Assembly (NCBI GenBank): GCA_000934455.1
Contig: KN887651.1
Coordinates: forward strand, 4,640 to 42,796
Source: Apostichopus parvimensis
Lineage: Eukaryota > Echinodermata > Holothuroidea > Aspidochirotida > Stichopodidae
DNA: 38,157 nt
Direction: 5' to 3'
The notes beneath the pieces were generated by a model. The model did not search any database. It worked only from the letters and a program-made list of their open reading frames with translations, and was not told where the DNA came from. Positions 1-11,677 of this stretch are shown in pieces. How positions within the stretch are numbered: position 1 is the stretch's first letter; each line of letters opens with the position of its first letter. The position numbers were made by a program, and so were the translations under genes.

Positions 1-1399
1 TAAGTTTCTTTAAAAGTGTAAGAACCTCAGTACTGAAGTACCTTACAGCCAGTATTTGGTCTGGAGTCAGGGAAGAACTTAGATGAATCATGTTTACTGT
101 GGTTTTAATCTTGGTCAGCTACTGTATGGGTGCACAGAAAGTTCAATGTTAATACAAAGGGGAGAATTTCCTGAAAGACCTTCCTGATGTTCTTTTTGTG
201 TAAACATGTCTTGACTTTTGGCTTTGTTTGTCAACTTGGCACATTATCCAAGCTTTAATAAATTAACTGAACTTTATTTCAGTGGCGATATATATTCACC
301 ATTTTCAGAGGGAATCCTATTGGAGAAAACAATGCTGGTTTCTTTAGCACTGGCTCAATGTAAATATTCATAATTGGTATGTATACCAATGTGTCCCTTT
401 CACGGTCTCCATGTGACGTCTGATTTGTGGCTGATTGTCTACCAGCAGCAATGGCTATACATCACTACTGTACATGACATCAATGGTTGTAAAATGCAGT
501 CTGATATCAATCATGTGCGTGTGGTAACTGTGCTATTGACATAATATGTTAACAGGGCAAATTTTAAATCAGAAGTCTGGTCGTCCCAGACCTACCAAAT
601 TTCTCCTCAGAAGACCAAAATCAGTTGTGGAGGTTGTCAGTGGATGATCAGTTGTGTAACCTCAAATTCAATTTGCATTGTACCTGAATGACCCCAAAAT
701 ACTGTAAGCAAAATTATAGAGTGGTATCACCAGAAAAGCTGTGGTATTCTATTTACAAACATACACATCTCTCCTACAGGACTTACAGTGTAGAGTACAG
801 TGACATACTCGTCACTGTTATTTTGCTTCACTTTTTTGAAGCAACATTTGCTGTTTGGACAACCAAAATGAGAAACCCTGGATATAACGTCATTACAAGA
901 CTGAGCTACTCCGCTGTCAAGTTCATAATTCTTGTATTAGTTATTACATGGATACTGGCATGCTCTCTTCAGACAATATTTGGAACAAGTTCCTTGTCAA
1001 AAAGTTCACTGAAATAGTACTACAGTATCACCTTTGTTATTTGACAGTCGAAAAGTAACGTCAGTTGTCTGTTTGATACTGCTTGATGAGTACGCTGCTA
1101 CGTACAGTACGCAACTGGTGTAAGGAAAATATCACATGACTCCATAACTGCAGAGTTTAAACCTGCATGTGTGTACCGTAAGCTTTGTTGCAATGCTCTC
1201 ATGCAGTGGACAGAATTGTAATTAAGACCAACAGTAATCAGATTCATTAAGTTGTGCCAAATTTAAGCCATAAACTTAAAGAGGAAAATAGTGAGGAAAA
1301 AATCCTCTAGTAATGTACAGTACACTCAGAAGTGATACAGTATGTTAAGGGAATATAATCATGCATGCAACTTTTAATAATTTATGGATTCTAACTTAC
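1..1399 (-). other. Intron 1 / unassigned DNA downstream of the minus-strand exon
   Basis: This stretch lies immediately 3' of the splice donor of the minus-strand exon, so at least its right end should be intron. I found no second exon with a convincing acceptor. A 109-codon plus-strand frame at 688-1017 has two hydrophobic stretches but no recognisable family, and I do not accept it as a gene. Short TACAGTA-type words are frequent (for example around 1100 and 1320), possibly debris of CACTA-type elements. Confidence 0.4.
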
Positions 1400-1833
1400 T
1401 CTTTGGGCTTCGGTCGGAATGGAATCAGCATCGACAGACTTTTCAAGTATCTGCTTGGTCCGCTTCTCTCATAATCAGAGTAATCGAACAATTCTTTCTC
1501 GTCTTGCAACACCGGTATCTCTGTTTCTTCATCACAATGCCCGTCTGAAGCAACCTTGGCATCACCGTTAATGTTACCGTGCTCTTTGGTGACGTGATTT
1601 TGTAAATCGCCATTACTGCCCGTGTTCTCTTGACCTTTGACCTCCTGTGTGTCTTCCTCAGTCTGACGAGAGTCTCCGTCTTCAGTGCATTTATCATCTC
1701 TACTTTCATCTTGGAGTGGGACCGTTTCTTCATCTTTGTGATTTGCTTCATTTGTTGTTAGTGATGATGGCGGGTCTGGTTTGAAAGAGACTTCGATGCT
1801 GTTGTCATCGGTAGCTCCTGTAGGGCTGGCCAT
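1400..1833 (-). CDS. First coding exon of an unidentified gene with an acidic, disordered N-terminus (partial)
   Basis: The exon runs from an ATG at 1833 to a donor at 1399/1398. The start context is strong (A at -3, G at +4). The exon ends in a perfect GTAAGT donor, leaving 144 codons plus two bases, so the TAA a few bases further on is intronic and not the real stop. The product begins MASPTGATDD and is rich in Asp, Glu, Asn and Ser for about 110 residues, with no hydrophobic segment. It then becomes more ordered near residues 115-144 (FDYSDYERSGPSRYLKSLSM, then a Pro/Lys stretch). This looks like a disordered cytosolic or nuclear leader before a folded or membrane domain encoded downstream. 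I do not recognise the family. The exon also contains a perfect DR1-type sequence at 1631-1643. That it is a real exon is fairly secure from composition, Kozak context and donor; its function is unknown. Confidence 0.65.
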
Positions 1834-2000
1834 GATGAGGCCAGTACTGTGGCACGTAATAACTTCAATCGGAGCGCCAGCTGATGGACATAGAGAGAAA
1901 TAGAAAGCAATATCAATGACAATTCACATTCAAAGTAAATGGACCTACTGTAGAGTACTGAAGCGTATTCTTGGAACATGACATGTCATCGCCGTCAACC
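1834..2000 (-). promoter_or_regulatory. Putative 5' UTR / proximal promoter of the minus-strand gene
   Basis: This is the sequence directly upstream of the start codon at 1833. It contains a perfect 12-bp palindrome, ATGACATGTCAT, at 1978-1989. No clear TATA box is visible. The assignment rests only on position. Confidence 0.25.
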
Positions 2001-3579
2001 TCGTCACTTATTTATGATGGGATGTTGAGAAGAGGGATTGAATTAATTACGGGTGGTTCAAACATTGGGAAGATTGAATGTGATTTAAGATACATGTTTC
2101 AGAAATTCCTGGGTGAAACAGGAAGATTTTGCAGAAAAGAACTAGCAGATTGGTTGGGGAGTTCTATATGCTAAACTTGACCCTCTTCTACATTAAATAT
2201 CTCATAATCATAAGTTAATAATAGTTGTTAAATTGGTTAATGCCCTGCTAGTCCAAGCCGTCACCTACAATATTATACGGTGCGTAGGATGGACATGTCA
2301 GTCGCAAAACTTGTATAATAATATGTGCTATTTATAAAGCGTTTTCCAATAAAATCTCAAAGGGCTGTATAGAAATAAATACCTAAACGATATCAAACAA
2401 TACAAAATATTGCACCAGGTAACTAAAAATAGCAATACAAAAGAATACACAGAAGCAATTCATTGTGGGTATAACGTACACCGTTGGCAAAATGTAAACA
2501 AGTTTGTTACACAGTTGCATCACTTGCATGAAAATGCTTTAATAGTAAATTTACCCAGAGAATTAAACTGATGTATTAACTGATGTCCTACAGGTGTATG
2601 TATCATTAACTAGAACAAAAGACATATGCACTTAGATATGATAAGCTTCACTATGACAAATTGGCAAAATTTTGCATTAAAATAAGCAAATAGGACATCA
2701 TAAAAGTGAGGGAAGTTGGGAGTGATTTTCACCTCCCATAAACTTGCACTTGTTTCTGGTTAACCTACAGTTTTACAGTATATAAGTACAGTTAAAAAAA
2801 TGTCATCTTCACTGGTATAAAACAACCTTTGTCCTGATACCGAAAGACATTATTCTATCATTATAATTAACTTTGATCATATGTTTCCCACCTACAGAAC
2901 TACTAGACTACATCTAATTCTAAGGTACATTATATACTGTAAAACATGTTATCTGCATAAAACCAGCCTTCATCAGTATATTTAAAGTACAGTAACTGTT
3001 GTACTGTACTTTAAGTACTCCAAAGTACCTAGAATGAATACGATATATAGTTATAATAAAGAAAACATTTATTTGAAAAAACACACATTCCTGCAACAAA
3101 TTCCTTTGATGAGGCAAACTGCTTTATTCAAGACAGAAACAAATGCCACAACAGCAAAAACATATTGATGGAAAGCTTTGAAACCATGCACTTAAAAATA
3201 TACTTTGCATATGGTTCAACTTGTGCCACAATTTTGCTGATCAGTGCAACATTGATTAATAACCTGTAGTTACTTTCATTGGTTTCATGCAGTTGTTGTT
3301 TGATCTTGATACTGGGCAGCTGCATAAACTGCCTGTATATGTAAATACTCAATGTTACACTAGGCATGTGCAGTAACTATATAGAATCAAATACCAGTAG
3401 AACCTGCATACATACAGTACAGTAAATATTCTATGCTGAAATTCAATATTAATGTTGCCAACTTAAATACGTTTGGTTGGGTAGTGTCTATCAAGTAGTT
3501 ACATTATATACTCAAGTATCACATGTTGAGCGATCATCAGACAACTGGTTCTGTTGTCTGATGATACACACATGTTTAT
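2001..3579. other. AT-rich DNA without a supported gene
   Basis: Only short frames of up to about 80 codons occur, none with a recognisable domain, good start context plus splice signals, or biased composition. No transposon ends were seen before 3580. Confidence 0.5.
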
Positions 3580-4469
3580 CAGTGTTTACACAGGTCCAAA
3601 AATTGGGAACCGGGTACCCGAGAGCCGTTACCCGTCGGGTATCCGGGTACCCCCCAAAAAATGTTTACCCTCGTGTATCGCGACTTTAAAAAATTACATA
3701 TTGGATGCTATACTAAATGAATTATATCCTCCACTGAAAATGTTTTTATGTTCAAGAAGATGTAACATAAGGTATAAAACCTTCCCTCAATAATTTCTAT
3801 TTGCTTCTGTTTCTTTCATTAACTTGTTAATAAAGTTAATTAACAGTACTACTAATATGGCACTGCCATCGCTGCTTATGTTTGCTCTCCACCTCTATTG
3901 GATTAGACCATATAATATCCAATTTAGTTTTTACTACTACTATCTTATGCAGGCCCAGGGTTCGCATTAGACGTAGGATTGCGCAATTCCCGCAATTTGA
4001 TAGCATTTGGAATAAACGATAAGTATAGAGTAAAAAGCCCCTTGCGATTATTATTTTTTAGTTATCCCATCTTTAATCCATTAGTAACATCTCATCAATT
4101 TCCTTGTCAGTCTTTCCTTCTATGAAATAAACGAATGAAAAAATAATAATTGTGAAAATCTTTCAATTTCTTCCACACGGTAGCCTAACACCACACTAAG
4201 CCAATGGGGAAATTTAGCCTAACCATCTGTTTATTCGCTGAAATTGGGACGCAGTTATATAAGATATCCATGAAATACTTTAATTATTGCTGTTATTTTC
4301 GACCACATGGTAGCCTTTAGAACACCACTAAGTCAATGGGAAAATCTTGTTTAGCCATCGGTTTGCCCCCCCTAAAAAATCACACTTTGCGTAGTATTCG
4401 GGTAATAAATTAGGAACCGGGTAGTATCGCGCCGGGTGGGTACCCGGATATATACCCTGTGTAAACACA
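3580..4469 (+). mobile_element. hAT-like MITE, copy 1 (non-autonomous)
   Basis: The left end CAGTGTTTACACAGG is matched in inverted form by CCTGTGTAAACAC at the right. Just inside both ends are GGGTACCCG-type sub-terminal repeats. The whole element aligns with the copy at 10520-11556, whose ends and 8-bp target duplication define the family. Here the flanking 8-mers ATGTTTAT and ATATATAT match at only 6 of 8 positions, so the target duplication has decayed. There is no transposase; the small frames inside are spurious. The right half carries about 1.5 units of a 125-130-bp minisatellite (from 4185), against 2.5 in the other copy, which explains most of the length difference. The hAT assignment comes from the terminal sequence and 8-bp duplication length and is inference. 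Confidence 0.75.
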
Positions 4470-4479
4470 ATATATATTC

Positions 4480-5003
4480 ATACATGTTCTGGTTCTGGAG
4501 ATATTGCACTTTTGATATTCACATTTCCCCCTCTGCTGACCCCAAATGACTGTTGACCCCCACCACAAACAATCTGGTCCTCTGAGATAATTACAGGAAA
4601 TCGGCATGCCAAATATATGAACTGCACTGGTGACCTTCATTGAGATATCATGTTTACAAGATTTTCAGACTTTTTCCCCTAGAGCTGTTGACTTCAAATG
4701 ACCTTTGACATTCTTGAAAAGCACTATAGATTGTCTTCTCACCAACAGCAAGCTACACACCAAGTTTGAACTACATGCAACTTCTACTCCTTGAGATATT
4801 GTGTGAACAATGTTTTCAGACTTTGACCCATGCTGACCTTTGACCACTACCAACAGCAAACCAAACCAGTTCTAACCAAGGGGAACCTACTTACGAAACA
4901 TGTACCCCAGTTGTCCTTCTGAAGTTAGAGTGTTTACGAGCAAGTGTCACATATACACATGCCATCACCATCGCATAGATTCATTTTGCCTTCGGCAAGG
5001 AAC
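4480..5003 (+). mobile_element. Tandem-unit repeat element with TTGCCTTCGGCAAGGAA end, copy 1
   Basis: This consists of degenerate units built around phrases such as TTGAGATAT, TTTTCAGACTTT and CAAATGACCTTTGAC. It ends in the self-complementary TTGCCTTCGGCAAGGAAC at 4986-5003. The copy at 9329-9738 shares the same units and end. The left end abuts the hAT-like element at 3580-4469 and its own left terminus is not visible. It has no coding capacity. Similar repeats are widespread in marine invertebrate genomes (general knowledge); superfamily uncertain. Confidence 0.6.
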
Positions 5004-7979
5004 AAAAATTTAGTATACGGTTCATCACAATGACCAACTATGACATCCAAAAATTATGTATAGTAATAAAAAAAAAAAATTAGTGTACAGTCATACAGTT
5101 CTATTGATATTAAGGTACGTGTACATGCTTGTACGTACAGTAAAACTTTAACTGTTCTGTAAACCTATATATTGACCCATTTATCATACTGAGATTACTG
5201 ACCCACACCAAAACATGATAACATCACAAGAATTGTAACTACAAAACCCTATGTTGAATGCCATAAAAACAATAGACATCCTGAACGAATCCTGCTTACA
5301 AGGAAATTGTGATTCCAATTTGTACAAAACTGTTTAATGATGTCAGGAAATCTGACTTAAGTATTGTATGACCTACCACTAGAAACTTTATGGTCAGTTT
5401 AACTAAATTTAGCTTTGAATAATGAAAGAGGAACAAATTCTGCACATCCGGGGAAAATCTGCAATATGAAATCTATTGTACCAACTGTATATGAATTGCA
5501 TTTTGAAGCATTAAAATGGAAAATTGTCACTTGGTAATGTACAGTAACAGTATCATACGTGAATTTGATCATTTTGAAGCAAACACAGAAACAGGCGTGA
5601 TATCACAGCTTGCACACTAACAATGTACAAGTTTGGTCAAAGTGCATATCATAATATGACATCACACCTGTTTGCTTAAAGTTCACTTTTTCATATACAG
5701 TAGCACACAAAATTATAGCTCTCACAAAAAGTGAAGTCAACACTTTTGAATGGATCAGGTTTATAACCAATGTCAGTAAATTTATTATTACATATAGTGT
5801 TTGCCATGCATCTCTGAGACCCATTTACCCTTTCATTCAATTCCCATAGATACATGTCACACAAACTTCAAAACCACTGTACTATAACAGCAACTACAGT
5901 GAAAGCTGAATGTTAAGGAATTTTGTTAGGCCTGTAAATGGTCTTATGTTCTGTAATGATTAACTGTACATATCACTTTATAGTACCTGACAAACTGTTC
6001 AAATCATCACTGACAAAAGAATGGGACATAAAATTACGAGAGAACTCAAGAACAAAACAGAAGGCGCTGACGAATTTTAACGATAATTTTAAAAATTGTT
6101 CCCCACTGGGTACAGTAAGTAATTAGTATGATGGGTTATTTACTGTACTGTGCTTCCATACTTAATCAATGTTACCGTACTGCAGACATATAGGTCCCAT
6201 TGTGTCTACACTCTCCTACAGTACATTACTATGCAGGAAATTGGCAACTCTTGTTAAGTGCTTCACACTCATCCTTCCCTAGCCTCAACAAAACGAATGA
6301 TTGCTTTGAATGCAGCTGCAAGCTGATGGCTCTGCAAATATTATAACTCACTGATGACAAAGCTTTTCAACAAACTTGTGGCAGGAACACTGGCAACTTT
6401 GTGAGCCCTCCCCTAATATGTCTGATCAGGTTTGTCTTATACGGGGAAAGGAGGTGGGGGGGGGAGGGGGGGGGAGGGTGGTATATGAAGTGACTTGTGC
6501 CAAACATCATCTCATAGTACTTAAGCATGTACTGAATACTACTAACAACTGGGTGCTAACTATGACCATCAACAAGGATCTAGGCACCGTTATCTGTCAT
6601 TTCACCCAATACTCATATTGCACTGTACATAGTCAGTCCTGTCTCTTTGTATACAAACTCATTGAACAAAATACCAGTTTAGGGAAAATACAATTTATCA
6701 TTCCTGACACCCTTCACTGTGAGCCTGACAGGAAAACATCTCAGGGGTGCTGTACTCCCTACTCCCTCTATCCTGCTCCTTCCGAACCATGGTAACATCC
6801 CTGATGACTGTACAGTAGCATTTTACCCAGGCTGTAGCCAGGCTGGGACACACACAGAAGCTGGGCCCCCCACCTTCCACAATGAATACATGTAACACCT
6901 TGTAGCGGTGTGATGATTGGTATGCAAGAGTTTTCTGTAGAAGTACGTTCAACATTATAGGCTAGGCTCTAGCCTAGCGCGAAAGCAGGCACATTGAAAT
7001 CAAACTACACCACAATCGACACACTCGATCAGACATCAGATAAATGTGATCCAGGCCAGTAATGAAGCAATTGTAAACTTATTTGAAGAAATGGCAAATA
7101 CTTTAGCAATCGTAAGAGATTTATAACTTACGATTATGCGCAATGATCAAACATTGCTAGGACTGAATGTTGCACTGCAGAACAAGCGTATTACTGACAA
7201 GTAAACTTACAGTATGGATCTGACCGGAGCAGGTGCTTGTCGATTTTAAACACAGTACAGTGCTAGTGTAGCCTTGTGAGAACCTGTACTTTTGCAATAT
7301 TTGCTGACAAACTGCTTTAAAGTGTTGATTTTGATAGGTTAGGCTATTATTCAAAAGCAGTTTATGTGTAAGTGCTAGTTTGTAGTCGAGACTTCCAACT
7401 TTGTGTAATCGCGACTACAGGCAATTAATCGATTACGACTATCAGCACTAATGCAAACTGTACCAGACACTATACAAATAATGCTTATCATACTGCAAAT
7501 ACTTAACTATATTGTACAGGAGGATGTCTACCCACATTATCCTCTTTCAAAAGTTCATGCCTCTTTATGCATTCAGACAATAACAAACAATTCTCTAACT
7601 CTACACTTTTTGTGGGAGTGTGGGGTAACAGTAGTAGTCTGACTGGACATGTAAGTCAATACCACATTTTCAAGACAGACATGTCAACACCTCCCAGCAC
7701 ATGTGTCCATTAATGTTTTGGAACAAAAAAGGCAATACATTATTCTCTGTATTTTGCAACCCCCTCGAACTCTTTGAACACTGAGGCTGAACAAGTCTGG
7801 AAGTAAAGTAAATGATTTAAGCATTATTCACTACAAAATAATCAGTATAAAAACAATCTCTTTGGAATGTCCAGATTGGATGCATCATGAGGCTTACCCT
7901 AATACTGTACATACTATTACCATGTAGAAAACTAGTTAAAACTGTATCAGGAAACTTCCATAGATTTGACTGTGGACCA
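5004..7979. other. Non-coding AT-rich stretch
   Basis: No gene is supported. The largest frame (6376-6795) is created by a purine-rich low-complexity tract and has no domain. TACAGTA/TACTGTA words recur. A poly-A run lies near 5070. Confidence 0.5.
6443..6481 (+). repeat. G-rich purine tract with G-quadruplex potential
   Basis: Several G runs of three or more lie within 40 bases, interrupted only by A or T, so the plus strand could fold into a quadruplex. Nothing nearby suggests a gene it might regulate. Confidence 0.5.
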
Positions 7980-8392
7980 CAGTGGCGGAGCTATGGGTAT
8001 TGGTCAGGGGGGGGGGGCGAGAATGGTCTGTAGGGGCACTTTCGACACTGTCTAATTCTAAGCGGAGCGCCACCACAGGTTGGCGCAGAGCGTACAGATT
8101 TTTTTGGAGTAAACATACTCCCTAGATCGCCGGAAATGACCCTTTCTGGGCCTTGCTAATTTGCAAATAAACGAAGAATAAATAGGTGTCATCGCCATTT
8201 TGTCAGAAAATTACACCAACAATATATATGTGACAAATGTCAATAGGTATTTGAGAGCGCAATAAAAAAGTCAATAATCTTGAATAAGTAAAAAGTGGTA
8301 AAAAGCTGAAAAAGGCACCAGCAGTCCATTTGAGTCCGTCAGGGGGGGGGGGGGCATCCGCCCCCTCTGACTGTATGGACGCTCCGCTTCTG
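7980..8392. mobile_element. hAT-like MITE with perfect 8-bp target duplication GTGGACCA
   Basis: The left terminus CAGTGGCGGAGC is mirrored by GCTCCGCTTCTG at the right (10 of 12 bases match after reverse complementing). The inverted similarity continues loosely for about 40 bp and includes a run of 11-13 G near each end. The 8-mer GTGGACCA at 7972-7979 is repeated exactly at 8393-8400. An 8-bp duplication and CAG-type termini are typical of hAT transposons. At 413 bp it has no room for a transposase and is non-autonomous. An internal block around 8080-8155 recurs in reverse orientation near 22756-22840. Confidence 0.85.
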
Positions 8393-8400
8393 GTGGACCA

Positions 8401-9328
8401 CAATTGGGTTCCTTTTATACAGTCCATCAATTGTTGATGTTGTAAGTCTGTTGATATGAACAAAACTCTCAAGTTGCATTTAAGAGTGCAACATGGTGTA
8501 TGCTGAGCTATGTAGTGAATACGTCTGTTCATAATACTTATGACATCCAATACAAGTCATAATTGTTGCATTTACAATCCTGGTCATAGCCAATGTTTTG
8601 TACTAATTCTTCAGGCTCTGTATTGGTAATCTGACTCTTTATAGGTCATGTCAAATTGTCAATGATATGTCAACATGGACTACTTTCATATAATACATAG
8701 TGGACTAATTATGCAAAGTAGGTCTGAACATCAAGTCCCAAACTGAGTGAAAACGATATCGCTCATCAGTTGCCAATTTTTCAGTTTCTTCAGCTCCTTC
8801 TTCAATACTGTTCTAGAAAATGGCGGGACCTCAACCCTGATAAAATATTAGGCCTAACCTACAAGGCCTTATCTTTGATCACATTTGGTAACGATTGTCA
8901 AAAGCATACGAAAGTTTTCTAGATAAACACTGGCTCTGGTTGAAAGTATTTATGCTTTCAACAGATTAGTCTATGTGGATCCCTGCCAGACTTCCTCTGG
9001 TACTTCAGTGTGGAACAATTGATCAACAGACAATGGTTCCATGTTTATTTGAGTCAAAAGTTTGTTCACCCCATGGAACAATGCAACAGGTGACAACAAT
9101 TCCTAAAGTTCCAAACATTTAGGTAAGTCAAAAGAAGTACTACCCCACTTTGAAGCTACAACAAAGACAAGAACACATGTTCAGTGACCTGTGAAAATGG
9201 CAGCTCACTAAAGCTAAATTTTCTTCCTGCAACATTCCCTCTTAATTATTCAATTACAGTGAAGAAACTATAATCCTGATGCATATATACAGAACCTCTG
9301 TCATTTAACCAAAGCCAAAAGGCTTAGT
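8401..9328. other. Non-coding stretch
   Basis: I see no open frame of note and no repeat ends between the two adjacent transposable elements. Confidence 0.5.
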
Positions 9329-9738
9329 GATTCCTTGCTGATAGGAACATTTTAGGGTTTAACTACTTGGTATAAGGCATCCACATGCTAAATATAATAC
9401 TTTTCAATGCAACCTTTCTTGAGGTATATATTATGGTTTCAAGGTTGACAGATTTTTGACCTCTACCAATAACAATAGGGTGCTTGTACTCAATGTGGGG
9501 CATCCACACACACAGTAGCAGATTTGTAACTGTTTCCTTTCTTGAGATATTGTGATCACAAGGTTTTCAGTTTGAACGCTGGTGACCCCAAATGACCTCT
9601 GACCTTCACCAAAAACTATAGGGTTGTTGTACTTAATATGGGGCATTCACGTGCTAAGTATTAAAGAGATCCCTCAAGGTTTACCCTTCTTGAGAGATTC
9701 CTGTTCCCATAGATTGCTGTTGCCTTCAACCAGGAATC
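9329..9738 (+). mobile_element. Tandem-unit repeat element, copy 2, with terminal inverted repeats
   Basis: The left end GATTCCTTGCTGATAGGAAC (9329-9348) pairs with GTTGCCTTCAACCAGGAATC (9719-9738); about 16 of 20 positions match when one is reverse-complemented. Inside, a unit with a period of about 143 bp is visible: CAATAGGGTGCTTGTACT at 9473 and the related CTATAGGGTTGTTGTACT at 9616. One unit contains a DR1-type pair, TGACCTCTGACCT. No coding. It is the same family as 4480-5003. Confidence 0.65.
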
Positions 9739-9953
9739 AAATATGTGGGAAGTAAACCTGTTGGGTGCAAACTGTCTCTTTGTGAAAAATTCAAAGCTCT
9801 CTCTCCAGGGTCTCTAAGGATGAGTCTGATTTAGGGTGAGCAGGGATGCAATGACATTGTTTAAAAATCAGGGATCACATCATTTATACCATGTTTGGCA
9901 TTCCAGTGTTTAGAGAGGCTTTGTTTTTTAATGGCTTGATTGTTTTTGATAAC

Positions 9954-10165
9954 CGGTGCTAACCGGTGGCCGAATTGATGAAGGCTGTGGCATTTGAAGC
10001 AATGAGGCTTAGCAATCGGGAGGTTGCGGGCTCGATACCCGGTCGGGTCATAGAGAAGGTGGGTTTTTCATCCAAGCGCAATCTACAGTTTTCCCATCTG
10101 AAATGACTTTCTTAATTGCAAAGATTCCAAATTTGAGTTAACTGCTGATTATTATTATTATTATT
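9954..10165 (+). mobile_element. tRNA-derived SINE with (ATT)n tail
   Basis: The head resembles a leucine/serine-type tRNA. TGGCCGAATTGATGAAGG from 9967 fits a Pol III A box region and GGCTCGATACC at 10029-10039 fits a B box, flanked by complementary CGGG/CCCGG arms. The roughly 60-bp A-to-B spacing agrees with a long-variable-arm tRNA. A tRNA-unrelated body of about 100 bp follows, then six ATT units at 10148-10165. This order (tRNA head, body, simple tail) is diagnostic of a SINE. The exact 5' end is uncertain and no target duplication was identified. Confidence 0.75.
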
Positions 10166-10511
10166 CTTTGGCTCCTGGAGTAACTGCCCATTGCGCCATT
10201 TTATTGGGCTGCTTCTCCTTTGGTTGTATTAGTTGTGTCTTAATAGTGTGGCTCTTACTTGTTTCTTGGTTTATCAATCTTCTTTTTTTTTTGGTTCACT
10301 GGTTTTCTTTGTCTTGTAGACATGTGAAAAAAAAATAATATCATTCAAATTTTTGTAAATTTTGTGTAATTGTTAGTAATCAAGTTTCTTTGATCCACTT
10401 TTAGGTAAATGTTTTTTTGTTTTTCCTTTGTTACAAGTCTGAATGCAATTTATATGCTTGCAGAAATGTAATGTATGTAATATGCACTTCATCCGGCAGC
10501 ATTCATAAAGT
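10166..10511. other. T-rich spacer without genes
   Basis: Low-complexity T- and A-rich sequence between the SINE and the next hAT-like element. No frame of interest. Confidence 0.5.
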
Positions 10512-10519
10512 ACAAATGC

Positions 10520-11556
10520 TAGTGTTTACATGGGTCCAAAAATCGGGTACTGGGTACCAGAGAGCCGTTACCTGTCGGGTATCCAGGTACCCGAAAAAAA
10601 TTGTTTACCCACGTATCCCATGTATCGTGATTTTCAAGAAATTACATATTGGAAGCAAAACTAGATGAACAGAACTATATTCTCCACTGACAATGATTTC
10701 ATGTTCAAATAGGTGTAAGATAAGGTATAAAGCCTTCCTCAATAATTTCTGTTTGCTTTTATAAAATCGATTTCGGTAAGAAACAATAGTTTCTTTGAAC
10801 ATTAACTTGTCAATTAACTTCATATAATTTACATCACTACTAACATCGCACTGCCGCCGCTGCTTATGTTTGCTCTCCACCTCTATTGGATTAGACCATA
10901 TCCAATTTAGCTCTTAAACAGTTTTTACTAATTACTATCTATTATGCTGGCTAGGGGTTGCATTACCGCATTTTGATCGCATTTGGAATAAACGTTTAGT
11001 AGAAAGCCACTTGCATTTATTTTTTTTAGTTATCCCATCTATAATCCATAATTAGTAACATCTAGTAAATTTCAATGTCGGTCTTTCCTTCTATGAAATA
11101 AACAAATTTTGAAAAAAATAATAGTTTTGAGAATTCTTTCAATTTCTTCCACATCGTCACCTAACACCACACTAAGTCAATGGGGAAATCTAGCTTAACC
11201 ATCTGTTTCTTCGCTGAAATTGTGACGCAGAAGATATCCCTGAAATACTTTCATTATTGCTTTATCTTCGAGCACATGGTAGCCTAACACCACACTAAGT
11301 CAATGGTGAAATCTAGCCTAACCATATGTTTATTCGTTGAATTTTTGACAGTTATAAGATATCCATGGAATACTTTCATTATTGCTGTTAATACGAGCAC
11401 ATGTTGGCCTAACACCACACTAAGTCAATGAGAAAATCTTGCCTAACCATCGGTTTGCAAAAAAAAAAATCACACTTTGCATAGGATTCGGGTTATAAAT
11501 TAGGAACCGGGTAGTACCGCATCAGGTGGGTACCCAGATACCCTGTGCAAACACTA
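10520..11556 (+). mobile_element. hAT-like MITE, copy 2, with 8-bp target duplication
   Basis: The left end TAGTGTTTACA and right end AAACACTA form terminal inverted repeats, extended by CATGGGT/ACCCTGTG. The flanking 8-mers ACAAATGC (10512-10519) and AGAAATGC (11557-11564) match at 7 of 8 positions. The body aligns throughout with 3580-4469, and the GGGTACC-type sub-terminal repeats are present at both ends. It carries more minisatellite units than copy 1. No transposase is encoded. Confidence 0.8.
11161..11450 (+). repeat. Minisatellite inside the hAT-like element, about 125-bp period
   Basis: The phrase CTAACACCACACTAAGTCAA starts at 11161, 11284 and 11409, giving periods of 123 and 125 bp. 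The third unit is incomplete. Copy 1 of the element has equivalent starts near 4185 and 4316 only. Confidence 0.8.
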
Positions 11557-11677
11557 AGAAATGCGTACATCAACCATATGTATACTAGAACTACAGTAGT
11601 CCTTATCTCTCTCAATTTCAAAGCACTGGTTTATTCTTCTGGAATTTTCTTAACAACTGCCATGGGATACATCTTAA

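Noticed and set aside
688..1017. 109-codon frame with two hydrophobic segments as a small membrane protein gene
   Set aside because: No family similarity I can recognise and no supporting splice or promoter signals. Lies in the likely intron of the minus-strand gene.
6376..6795. 139-codon plus-strand frame
   Set aside because: Runs through a G-rich low-complexity tract (Gly run) and shows no domain; chance opening is more likely.
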